Shown one piece after another: positions 15,483-25,515 of a stretch of 32,238 bases of DNA; the stretch's first letter is position 1; each line of letters starts with the position of its first letter. The notes under the pieces were generated by a model. That model did not search any database. It saw nothing but the letters and a program-made list of their open reading frames with translations, and was not told the origin of the DNA. The translations under genes were made by a program, and so were the position numbers. Location: NCBI RefSeq assembly GCF_025463795.1, contig NZ_JAODBE010000064.1:1-32238 (forward strand), in the 5' to 3' direction. The DNA comes from Amnibacterium sp. (GTDB lineage: Bacteria > Actinomycetota > Actinomycetes > Actinomycetales > Microbacteriaceae).

Positions 15483-16544
15483 ATGGAGCCGGGGCCGACG
15501 ACCGCAGCGACCGGACGCCGGCGCGTGCTGCACGTCATCGAATCCTTCGGAGGAGGATCCGCGAACGCCATGCAGGAGTTCGTCGACGCCGTGCCGGAGT
15601 GCTCGCACCACCTCCTCCGCGCCCATCGCGAGGGCGAGTTCCACGACGAGGAGCTGAGCGACCGCTTCGCGTCCGTCGCCTCGCTCCCGGACGGGACGGC
15701 CGCACGCATCCGAGCGGTCCGGCGGCGCATCGCGGACCTCCGGCCGGACGTCGTCCATGCGCATTCGAGCCTCGCCGGCCTCTACGTGCGCCTCGCGATC
15801 CGAGCGACGGCGCGGACCAGGATCGTCTACTCGCCCCACTGCTTCGCGTTCGTGCGCCGCGACCTGCCTCCGCTCACCCGGATCGCGATCGCGGCCACCG
15901 AGTACGCCCTCGCGGCCAACACGACCGCGATCGCCGCGTGCTCACGGTCCGAGCGGACTCTGGCGAGCCGGATGCCCGGCGGCCGGCGGGCCCGGTTCGT
16001 CCCGAACACCCCGCGGGCCGTCGCGCCCGCCGGCGCGCCGGCGCACGCCGCGGCGGTCGTGAGCACCGGTCGTCTGGGCCCCCAGAAGGACCCGGCGGCC
16101 TTCGCCGACGTCGTGACCGCCGTCCGGGCGGCCGGACCGGACGTCACGGCCGAGTGGATCGGGGACGGCGACCCGGCGCTGAGGGGCCTGCTCGAGCGTC
16201 GCGGTGTCTCGGTGTCCGGGTGGATCCCCACCACCGACGTCGCGGAGCGGCTCGCCGCCGCCTCCGTGTACGTGCACACGGCGGCCTGGGAGGGCTTCCC
16301 GCTCGCCGTGCTCGAGGCGGTCGCCGCGGGCGTGCCGGTGGTGGCGCGGGGCATCCCCGCCTTCCAGGGCATGCCTGGCGAGTGGCTCTTCGACGAGCCG
16401 GGCGCGGCCGCCGACCTGATCCGAGCGGCGCTGCAGCGACCGGCCGAGAACGTCGGCGCGTGGCGGAAGGCGCTCGCAGGCGACACCGCGGAGGCGCAGC
16501 GGGCGGCGCTGCTCCGCCTCTACCGGGTGCGGCCGGCGGCCTGA
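15483..16544 (+). CDS. Glycosyltransferase family 4 protein
   Basis: A 353-residue GT-B enzyme. After a short lead comes RVLHVIESFGGGSANAMQEFV near residue 14, with the glycine-rich loop typical of EpsD/EpsF-like transferases. Then come PDVVHAHSSLAGLYVRLA, VYSPHCFAFVRRDL, VSTGRLGPQKDPAAFA near 190, and HTAAWEGFPLAVLEAVAAGVPVVA near 265-290 (the E-x7-E nucleotide-sugar site). It should extend the lipid-linked glycan in the cytoplasm. An upstream in-frame extension to 15207 exists, but it would overlap the divergent acetyltransferase gene. The leaderless promoter at 15470 fixes the start at 15483. The gene is convergent with the initiating sugar transferase. Confidence 0.85.
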   Translation: MEPGPTTAATGRRRVLHVIESFGGGSANAMQEFVDAVPECSHHLLRAHREGEFHDEELSDRFASVASLPDGTAARIRAVRRRIADLRPDVVHAHSSLAGLYVRLAIRATARTRIVYSPHCFAFVRRDLPPLTRIAIAATEYALAANTTAIAACSRSERTLASRMPGGRRARFVPNTPRAVAPAGAPAHAAAVVSTGRLGPQKDPAAFADVVTAVRAAGPDVTAEWIGDGDPALRGLLERRGVSVSGWIPTTDVAERLAAASVYVHTAAWEGFPLAVLEAVAAGVPVVARGIPAFQGMPGEWLFDEPGAAADLIRAALQRPAENVGAWRKALAGDTAEAQRAALLRLYRVRPAA

Positions 16545-16589
16545 CCGCCGGGGCCGGAGCCGCCACGGCGGGGCACCCGCGTCAGCGGG
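16545..16589. terminator. Hairpins between convergent GT4 and sugar transferase genes
   Basis: CCGCCG (16545-16550) pairs with CGGCGG (16566-16571), and CCCGC-GTCA-GCGGG lies at 16576-16589. The second loop contains the stop codon of the leftward gene. Together they could end transcription from both sides. Confidence 0.4.
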
Positions 16590-18105
16590 CACCCTTCGAC
16601 TGCAGCACCGTCCGGATCGTCCACAGCAGGATGACGAAGTCGTCGAGGAACGACCAGTTCTCCGCGTAGTAGAGGTCCATCCGGATCGTGTCCTCCCACG
16701 ACAGGTTGCTGCGGCCGCTCACCTGCCAGAGGCCCGTGATACCCGGCTTCACGAGCAGGCGACGGCCGGCGGCGTGGTCGTAGAGGGCCACCTCCTCGGC
16801 GCGCTGCGGGCGCGGGCCGACCAGGCTCATCTCGCCCCGGATCACGTTGATCAGCTGCGGCAGCTCGTCGAGCGAGTACTTGCGGATGAACCGGCCGGCC
16901 GGGGTGATGCGCGGGTCGTTGTCCACCTTGAACAGCGGGGTGTCCTCGGTGCCCTGGGCGCGGAGCAGCTCGGGCAGCTCGGCGTCGGCGCCGACGCGCA
17001 TCGAGCGGAACTTGAACACGCCGAACGCCTTGCCGTTCAGCCCGATGCGCTGCTGCCGGAAGAAGACGGGTCCCGGCGAGGACAGCTTGACGGCGATCGC
17101 CGTGCCCAGCATCAGCGGCGACGCGAGCAGCAGCGCCAGCCACGCGATCCCGAAGTCGAGGAGGCTCTTCGCGAACTTCTTCCCGCCCTCGTACGAGGGC
17201 GACTCGACGTACATCAGCGGGATTCCGGGGACCGGCCGCGTGTGGATGCGGGTGCCCGCCACCTCGGTGATCGCGGGAGCGACCATCAGGTCGACGCCGG
17301 TCGACTCCAGCTTCCAGCCGATCCGCCGCACCTCCCCCGGCGGCAGGTCCTCGGAGCCGGCGAGGCTCACCGCGTGGACCCGCTCGCGGCGGGCGACCTC
17401 CGCGACCGTCGCGAAGCTCCCGAGGCGGCGGACCGGCAGCGGCGCGTCCACGCCCTGCGGCAGGCAGGCGCCGACCATCTGGAAGCCGAGGTACTTGCGT
17501 CGCGAGAACTCCTCATGGAGGTGCGCCACCGACGACGGCGACCCGACGAGCAGGATCCGGATGAGGTAGCGCCCCTTGCGCCGCTGCGCCCGCAGCCATT
17601 GGCGCCAGGCCCAGCGTGACGCGACGAGCAGCAGCACCCCGACCGGGAACGCCGTGATGATGTAGCCGCGCGCCGGCAGGAACTGCAGCAGCAGCGACGT
17701 GATCCCGACGAGGCCGAAGAGCCGGAAGCTGCCGTCCGCGACCCGCGCGTACTCGGCGAAGCCGGACCCGATCACCCGAGGGCTGCGGGTGCCGATCGCC
17801 TTGAGGACGATCAGCCACCCGATCAGCAGCACGAGCGACGCGGCCCAGTAGGGCACCTGGTTGAAGCCGTGCTGCGGGGCGGAGATGAGGGTGTGGGAAT
17901 CGATCCCGATCCACACGGCCTGCGTGCCGACCAGCGTTCCCGCGAGGATCAGGGTGTCCGTCACGACGATCCGCCGCTGGTAGGGCTTCTCCCACGTGGG
18001 CTTCGCCCGCTTGATGGCGGTGCCGACCGGCGGCTGCGCGAGCCGCCGCAGCGGGCGCGGAGCGGCCCCACGATCGTCCCTGGTCGCACCCCTGATCGCC
18101 GACAT
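16582..18105 (-). CDS. Initiating polyprenyl-phosphate sugar-1-phosphate transferase (WcaJ/WbaP/CpsE family)
   Basis: A 507-residue protein with the long form of the family: four N-terminal membrane helices at about 48-68, 86-103, 128-145 and 148-165, a soluble nucleotide-binding-like domain at about 180-290, and the C-terminal phosphoglycosyl transferase. In the last part the re-entrant helix at 313-337 has the Ser-Pro break, KFRSMRVGAD lies near 365, the catalytic Asp-Glu pair is at 413-414 (SLDELPQL), SLVGPRP is at 427-433 and PGITGLWQVSGRS is at 454-466. It transfers a sugar-1-phosphate from a nucleotide sugar to undecaprenyl phosphate, the first step of repeat-unit assembly. GGGAGAT lies upstream of ATG 18105. 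The sugar cannot be read from the sequence. Confidence 0.92.
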   Translation of the reverse strand: MSAIRGATRDDRGAAPRPLRRLAQPPVGTAIKRAKPTWEKPYQRRIVVTDTLILAGTLVGTQAVWIGIDSHTLISAPQHGFNQVPYWAASLVLLIGWLIVLKAIGTRSPRVIGSGFAEYARVADGSFRLFGLVGITSLLLQFLPARGYIITAFPVGVLLLVASRWAWRQWLRAQRRKGRYLIRILLVGSPSSVAHLHEEFSRRKYLGFQMVGACLPQGVDAPLPVRRLGSFATVAEVARRERVHAVSLAGSEDLPPGEVRRIGWKLESTGVDLMVAPAITEVAGTRIHTRPVPGIPLMYVESPSYEGGKKFAKSLLDFGIAWLALLLASPLMLGTAIAVKLSSPGPVFFRQQRIGLNGKAFGVFKFRSMRVGADAELPELLRAQGTEDTPLFKVDNDPRITPAGRFIRKYSLDELPQLINVIRGEMSLVGPRPQRAEEVALYDHAAGRRLLVKPGITGLWQVSGRSNLSWEDTIRMDLYYAENWSFLDDFVILLWTIRTVLQSKGAR

Positions 18106-18135
18106 CCCGCCCCCATCTCCCGACGTGCTGGAAAC

Positions 18136-18152
18136 ACCCCTCGAACAGGGGT
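18136..18152 (-). terminator. Hairpin between VanZ-like and sugar transferase genes
   Basis: ACCCCT-CGAAC-AGGGGT is a perfect 6-bp stem with a five-base loop, 73 bases past the VanZ-like stop and 31 bases before the sugar transferase start. It may be a terminator or a leader structure. An AT-richer stretch at about 18190-18211 (GGTT..AACC inverted repeat) may hold the transferase promoter. Confidence 0.35.
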
Positions 18153-18224
18153 ACCAAGCCGTCGGCGTCCTGGGGGCCGCGGCGCGCCGGTTTGACCGTT
18201 ACAACCGCTGAAGGTCTCCGAAGT

Positions 18225-20682
<2,458 letters not shown>

Positions 20683-20683
<1 letters not shown>

Positions 20684-22077
20684 TGGCGCTGGACCACACC
20701 AGGACCCTCGCCGCGACCGCGACGCCGATCCCCGGGCTCACGCTGTTCGACCTGCCGGTGCCCGGCGACAACCGCGGGTGGTTCAAGGAGAACTGGCAGC
20801 GGGCGAAGCAGCTGCCGCTCGGCCTGCCCGACTTCGGGCCGGTGCAGAACAACATCTCGTTCAACGACGCCGTCGGCACGACCCGCGGCATCCACGCGGA
20901 GCCGTGGGACAAGTACGTCTCGGTCGCCACCGGACGGATCTTCGGCGCCTGGGTGGATCTGCGGGACGGCCCGACCTTCGGCGCCGTCTTCACCGCCGAG
21001 ATCGATCCGTCCCGCGCGATCTTCGTGCCGCGCGGGGTCGGCAACGCGTACCAGACCCTCGAACCCGACACCGCGTACACGTATCTCGTGAACGACCACT
21101 GGTCACCGGACGCGCGGTACACGTTCCTCAACCTGGCGGACGAGACCGTAGCGATCCCGTGGCCGATCCCCCTCGACTCCGTCGAGATCTCCGCGAAGGA
21201 CGAGGCGCACCCGCGCCTCGCCGACGTCACGCCGATGGCACCGCGGCGCACGCTCGTGCTCGGCGCGAACGGGCAGCTCGGGCGCGCCCTGCGGGAGGCG
21301 CTCCCGGACGCGGAGTTCGCGGACCGGGCCTCGTTCGACCTCACGGATCCGGACGCGTTCCACTCGCGGCACTGGCGCGACTACGGCGCCGTCGTGAACG
21401 CCGCCGCCTACACGGCCGTCGACGCGGCGGAGACGGAGGAGGGCCGCCGGGCGGCGTGGGCCGTGAACGTCACCGCGGTCGCCGAGCTCGCGAAGGTCGC
21501 GACGGCGAACGGCATCACCCTCGTGCACGTCTCGAGCGACTACGTCTTCGACGGCACCCGGGAGGCGCATCCGGAGGACGAGCCGTTCGCCCCCCTCGGC
21601 GTCTACGGGCAGACGAAGGCGGCCGGCGACGCGATCGTCGCCGGCGTCCCCCGGCATCACATCGTCCGCACCAGCTGGGTGATCGGCGACGGCGCGAACT
21701 TCGTCCGCACGATGGCATCGCTCGCCGAGCGTGGGGTCGACCCGACCGTCGTGGACGACCAGGTCGGGCGGCTGTCGTTCGCGGAGGACATCGCGGCCGG
21801 CATCGCCCACCTGCTGGCGACCGAGGCCCCGTCCGGGGTCTGGAACCTCACCAACACGGGGACGCCGATGAGCTGGGCGGAGATCGCCCGGGCGGTGTTC
21901 CGGCTCACGGGGCACGACGAGGCCCGGGTCACCGGTGTCTCGACCGCCGCGTACTTCGCCGGCAAGCAGGCCGCCCCGCGGCCGCTGCGCTCCGTGCTGG
22001 AGCTCGGCAGGCTCACCGCGGCGGGCTTCACCGCCCGGGACCAGCTCGAGGCGCTGGAGGCCTACCTGGCCTCCTGA
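20683..22077 (+). CDS. rmlCD: Fused dTDP-4-dehydrorhamnose 3,5-epimerase and dTDP-4-dehydrorhamnose reductase
   Basis: A 464-residue bifunctional protein. Residues 1 to about 185 are an RmlC cupin: DNRGWFKENW, VQNNISFN, TRGIHAEPWDKYVSV with the catalytic His at 71, FVPRGVGNAYQTLE, and a Tyr-rich strand. From about 190 to the end it is an RmlD-type SDR: LVLGANGQLGRAL (193-202 glycine motif), NAAAYTAVDAAE, VSSDYVFDG, YGQTKAAGD with the Tyr-x3-Lys pair, and TSWVIGDG. It performs the last two steps to dTDP-L-rhamnose. Such RmlC-RmlD fusions occur in several actinobacteria. The last gene of the operon, it is followed by overlapping strong hairpins. Confidence 0.95.
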
Positions 22078-22078
22078 T

Positions 22079-22112
22079 CGCCGGGTGCCAGCGGGCGCCC
22101 ACCCGGCGCTGG
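22079..22112 (+). terminator. Overlapping hairpins ending the rml operon
   Basis: CGCCGGGTG (22079-22087) pairs perfectly with CACCCGGCG (22100-22108). An alternative pairs CCAGCG (22088-22093) with CGCTGG (22107-22112). The first arm begins one base after the rmlCD stop. Confidence 0.55.
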
Positions 22113-22189
22113 TCCCCCGCCAAGACGACCGACCCAGCGTGGCGGGACGCGCGGCGCATCCTGCCGTGCAGGAACGGGAAGGAGCACCC

Positions 22190-22756
22190 ATGGCGGACAC
22201 CGACCTCACCGGACACGCGGTCCTGGCGACCGTCTCCCACCACGGCGTCGAGCAGGACGACCTAAAGGTGCCGATGCAGCACCTCAGGGATGCGGGCGCG
22301 CGCCTCGACGTCGCGGCGGCCGAGCGGAGCACGATCCAGACCCTGGTCGGCGACAAGGGCCCGGGCGAGCCGTTCGAACCCACGACCACGCTCGCCGACG
22401 CCGATCCGTCGGCGTACGACCTGCTGCTGATCCCCGGCGGCACGATCAACGCGGACACCCTCCGCCGGCAGGAGCGGGCCGTCGCGATCGCCCGGTCGTT
22501 CATCGAGGCCGGCAAACCGATCGCCGCGATCTGCCACGGCCCGTGGACGCTCGTGGAGACGGGCGCGCTCACCGGCAAGCACCTCACCTCCTACCCGTCG
22601 CTGCAGACCGACGTGCGGAACGCGGGCGGCGAATGGAGCGACGAGTCCGTCGTGGTCGACGAGAGCGGCTGGACGCTCGTCACCTCGCGGAACCCGAAGG
22701 ACCTGCCGGACTTCACCGGTGCGATCGACCGGGTCCTCACCTCGGTCCCGGCCTGA
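22190..22756 (+). CDS. DJ-1/PfpI family protein (type 1 glutamine amidotransferase-like)
   Basis: A 188-residue cytoplasmic protein of the YhbO/PfpI type. It has VEQDDLKVPMQHLRDAGARL near the N-terminus, DLLLIPGGTINADTLRR at 77-93, and the nucleophile elbow AAICHGPWTL with Cys115-His116. The C-terminal NAGGEWSDESVVVD and LVTSRNPKDLPDF match the family. Members act as proteases, deglycases or hydratases in stress protection; the actual reaction here is not known. A good GGAAGGAG ribosome binding site precedes ATG 22190. It is separated from the rml operon by a terminator and is probably a stand-alone stress gene. Confidence 0.88.
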   Translation: MADTDLTGHAVLATVSHHGVEQDDLKVPMQHLRDAGARLDVAAAERSTIQTLVGDKGPGEPFEPTTTLADADPSAYDLLLIPGGTINADTLRRQERAVAIARSFIEAGKPIAAICHGPWTLVETGALTGKHLTSYPSLQTDVRNAGGEWSDESVVVDESGWTLVTSRNPKDLPDFTGAIDRVLTSVPA

Positions 22757-22911
22757 CCAGAACCAGCACAGCCCCGATCGAGCTCGGCCCGGCCCCGCCC
22801 GGCGCGTCGCGCCTCACGCGCGGCGATCTCCGGCAGCATGACCGGACCCGTCGGCGACCGCCCCCACCGCCCCGACACGGCGGACCCGCCTCCGCCGAAA
22901 GTCTCACCTTC

Positions 22912-22917
22912 TACTGT
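22912..22917 (+). promoter_or_regulatory. Putative -10 and palindromic operator of the RHH gene
   Basis: TACTGT lies in an AT-rich island and is part of the near-palindrome TAC-T-GTA. Transcription would start close to the ATG at 22930, which also has GAGGG five bases upstream. Antitoxins of this fold often bind such sites to repress themselves; that is inference here. Confidence 0.4.
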
Positions 22918-22929
22918 AACTTGAGGGCC

Positions 22930-23136
22930 ATGGCGATGACCCTCAGACTCTCGACGGACGAGGACGCGATGCTCACGCGCCTCGCGCAGCAGTTCCGGAC
23001 GTCGAAGAACTCGGCGGCCGCCGCGGCGATCGAGATCGCCGTGCCCAAGCCCGACCACCCGGAGTTCGTCGCCGCGGCGACCCGCCGCCTCCTCGACCGC
23101 TACGACGGCCTGATGGGGCGCCTCGCCGAGGCCTGA
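22930..23136 (+). CDS. Small ribbon-helix-helix-like protein, candidate antitoxin
   Basis: A 68-residue protein starting MAMTLRLSTDEDAMLTRLA, where the short beta strand MTLRLS followed by two helices is the ribbon-helix-helix DNA-binding pattern of CopG/Arc-type antitoxins. The C-terminal half (EFVAAATRRLLDRYDGLMGRL) is helical and would bind a partner toxin. The usual gene partner of such antitoxins in actinobacteria is a Doc/Fic toxin immediately downstream. Here the next gene is a secreted beta-helix protein, and a Doc-like gene follows 1.9 kb later at 25041. The start at 22930 is supported by GAGGG and the upstream -10. Pairing with the distant Doc-like gene is an inference. Confidence 0.7.
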   Translation: MAMTLRLSTDEDAMLTRLAQQFRTSKNSAAAAAIEIAVPKPDHPEFVAAATRRLLDRYDGLMGRLAEA

Positions 23137-23247
23137 TCCGCCCGGGCCCGAACTGGGGCTGCTCCGCCGACCGCTGGGCCCCCGAGACTCGACAGCAGCC
23201 CGGCGCTCGCGAGGCGCTGCCGTCCTGACCCGTGTCTCCGGAGCACC

Positions 23248-24951
23248 GTGCCGCGCCTTCCCTCCCTCCCGGTCCTCCTCGGCGCCCTCGTGACGGTCGT
23301 CGCGATCGCGGTGGCGCCCGTCGCCGCGGCCACCGCCGACGAGCAGCTCCCGCAATCGGTCGACTCGTCGAGCCCGGCCTCGACGCCCGATCCGACGGTC
23401 ACGGCGACGCCCGACCCCACCCCGACGGCGACGCCCGATCCGACGCCGACGCCGACGCCGACGCCCGACCCGACGGCGCTCCCGACCCCGACGCCGACCC
23501 TGACGACCGCGCCGATCCCGCCGCGCACGTTCCACCTCGACTGCTCGGCGCCGATCGCCGGAGACGGGGTCACCACGCCCTGGAACCGTCCGGCCGACGT
23601 GTCCGGCCACGGCCCGTTCCGGGCGGGTGACCGCATCCTCGTGCGCCGTGGGACGACCTGCCGCGGCGGGGTCCGTCCCACCGGATCGGGCACCGCCGCC
23701 GCTCCCATCGTGCTCGGCGCCTACGGCACCGGCGCCGCACCGACGATCGCGCCCGCCGGCACGGCAGGCGGCACCGGCGCCGTGCAGCTCGTCAACGTGC
23801 ACGACTGGACGGTGCAGGACCTCCATGTCACCAACCACGGGACCGGGCCGGTCACGCGCTTCTACCGGTCCGGTGTCCTGGTGCTCGACCGGGCGGGCGG
23901 ACGACTGCCGGGCATCACGCTGCAGCGCCTGCGCATCGACCAGGTGACGAGCGACCTCGGCTACTCGGGCGGGGACCCGCGCGAGTACGGCGGCATCCAG
24001 GTGACGACCATGGGTGGCCTCCACGACGGGTTCACCGGCCTCCGCGTCCTGAACAGCACCGTGTCCCACGTGGGGCGCACCGGGATCGTCGTCTCCAACC
24101 ACGAGTACCCGACGAGCGGGGACACCGGGGTGCGGATCTCGGGGAACACCGTGTCGTGGGCGCGCGGGGACAGCATCATCCTCCGGGGCGCACGCGACAG
24201 CCGGATCGACCACAACGTCAGCGCGCACGGCGCGGCGCTCTTCCCCTGCCCGCAGTGCGAGAAGGTCCGTGCGATGACGGCCGACGCCGGGATCTGGCCC
24301 GCGGCCTCGAAGCGCATCCGCATCGACCACAACGAGGTCTACGGCGAGCACGTGAAGGGCGGCGACGGCGAGGGCTTCGACATCGACTCGTCCGCCGTCG
24401 ACGTGGTGCTCGAGGACAACTACGCCCACGACAACGGCGGCGGTGCCGTGCTTCTGTGCGGCTCCACGAACGCGGTCGTCCGGTTCAACATCTTCCAGAA
24501 CAACCTCGCGTCGGCGATCGCCTTCATCGGGCGGTACCCGGCGAGGAACACGTCGATCTACAACAACACGATCTACCAGTCACGCAGCACCGCGGCCAAC
24601 GTCGTGCGCACCTTCGACGGCAAGCGGGGCTCGGGCGTCGCCTTCTTCAACAACGTCGTGCTCAGCTACGACACCAGCCGGTACGTCTGGCCGACGCACG
24701 TCTCGAGCGCCGCGAACACGTACGTCGGCGTGCACAGGGCCGGGGAACCGCACGGTCCGGGCACGAGCACCAGGAGCCCCGGCCTCGTGCGCCCCGGCAG
24801 CGGCAAGGTCGGCATGACGACGCTCGGCGGCTACAGGAAGCGGACCTCGGCGCAGCCGCCCCACGGCAAGGGCATCCCGAGGTCGGTCGTCACCGACTTC
24901 TTCGGGCGACGCATCGATCCGAAGCACCCACCGCGGGGCGCCTCCGCCTGA
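23248..24951 (+). CDS. Secreted right-handed parallel beta-helix protein (pectate lyase-like fold)
   Basis: A 567-residue protein. It opens with a signal peptide (about 1-30, ending VAAATADE), then a low-complexity Thr/Pro/Asp linker at about 43-92, then a domain with repeated N-rich turns: GITLQRLRIDQV, GLRVLNSTVSHVGRTGIVVSNHEY, VRISGNTVSWARGDSI, RIDHNVSAHG, RIRIDHNEVYGEHV, VVLEDNYAHDNGGGAVLL, VRFNIFQNNLAS and SIYNNTIYQS. Such coils are typical of parallel beta-helix polysaccharide-active proteins. It may cleave or bind the polymer made by this locus, but no catalytic residues were assigned. GTG 23248 follows CCGGAGCACC. It sits between the RHH gene and the Doc-like gene as if inserted between partners. 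Confidence 0.8.
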   Translation: MPRLPSLPVLLGALVTVVAIAVAPVAAATADEQLPQSVDSSSPASTPDPTVTATPDPTPTATPDPTPTPTPTPDPTALPTPTPTLTTAPIPPRTFHLDCSAPIAGDGVTTPWNRPADVSGHGPFRAGDRILVRRGTTCRGGVRPTGSGTAAAPIVLGAYGTGAAPTIAPAGTAGGTGAVQLVNVHDWTVQDLHVTNHGTGPVTRFYRSGVLVLDRAGGRLPGITLQRLRIDQVTSDLGYSGGDPREYGGIQVTTMGGLHDGFTGLRVLNSTVSHVGRTGIVVSNHEYPTSGDTGVRISGNTVSWARGDSIILRGARDSRIDHNVSAHGAALFPCPQCEKVRAMTADAGIWPAASKRIRIDHNEVYGEHVKGGDGEGFDIDSSAVDVVLEDNYAHDNGGGAVLLCGSTNAVVRFNIFQNNLASAIAFIGRYPARNTSIYNNTIYQSRSTAANVVRTFDGKRGSGVAFFNNVVLSYDTSRYVWPTHVSSAANTYVGVHRAGEPHGPGTSTRSPGLVRPGSGKVGMTTLGGYRKRTSAQPPHGKGIPRSVVTDFFGRRIDPKHPPRGASA

Positions 24952-25040
24952 CCCGGCGCTCCGGCGCGGCCGACCCATGCCCCGCTCGGCGATGGTCGAT
25001 ACGCTGGGCCCGGCGCGCTTCATGCGCGTGCATCCCGTCC

Positions 25041-25505
25041 ATGCCGCACCGGCGGCGCACCGAGATCGCTTGGGGTGAGGTGTCCACGGAGCTCCCACCG
25101 TCGCAGGTCCAGCAGACGGAGTACCTGAGCATCGACGACGTGGTCCAGATCGTCGAGATGTTCAGCGAGGCCCCGCTCCGCGAGGCCGTGCGGGACCTCG
25201 GACTGCTCATCGGAGCCGTCGAGCGGCCCGCGCTGAAGTACCGCGGGATGGACGTCTACACGCCCCTCGCCATGAAGGCCGCCGCGTTCATGGAGAGCCT
25301 CGCCCGCAACAACTCGCTCTTCGACGGGAACAAGCGGCTCGCCTGGCTCGCGACGAACGTCTTCCTCGAGCTGAACGGCGCGACCGTGCACTTCAGCGAC
25401 AACGAGATCTTCAGCCTGCTGCGCGAGGTGCAGCAGGGCTACCTGGCGACGAACGAGCTCGCCCACCGGCTGCACACCCGGATCGGACCCGCCCAGCCCC
25501 GCTGA
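25041..25505 (+). CDS. Doc-like (death-on-curing, Fic fold) protein with His-to-Asn change in the active motif
   Basis: A 154-residue protein with the Doc layout: TEYLSIDDVVQIVEMF at about 26-41, YTPLAMKAAAFMESLARN at 73-90, the Fic-type motif NSLFDGNKRLAW at 91-102, and FLELNGATVHFSDNE. In Doc/Fic proteins the motif is HxxxD(G)NKR, with the His needed for catalysis. Here residue 91 is Asn (codon AAC), while Asp95, Asn97, Lys98 and Arg99 are kept. The toxin may be inactive or altered. No antitoxin gene abuts it; a candidate RHH antitoxin lies at 22930. The start is uncertain: ATG 25041 or GTG 25080. A TACGCT box at 25000-25005 may be its -10. It is convergent with the GT2 gene, four bases between stops. 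Confidence 0.75.
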   Translation: MPHRRRTEIAWGEVSTELPPSQVQQTEYLSIDDVVQIVEMFSEAPLREAVRDLGLLIGAVERPALKYRGMDVYTPLAMKAAAFMESLARNNSLFDGNKRLAWLATNVFLELNGATVHFSDNEIFSLLREVQQGYLATNELAHRLHTRIGPAQPR

Positions 25506-25515
25506 ACCGTCAGCG
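25500..25515. terminator. Palindrome carrying the stop codons of two convergent genes
   Basis: CGCTGA-ACCG-TCAGCG is a perfect 6-bp stem. The left arm contains the TGA of the Doc-like gene, and the right arm contains the complement of the TGA of the GT2 gene. It has the same layout as the 5778-5797 element. Confidence 0.45.

Noticed and set aside
23390-23510. Direct repeats in the DNA that could suggest a CRISPR or satellite array
   Set aside because: They encode the Thr/Pro/Asp linker of the beta-helix protein in frame; there are no spacers.
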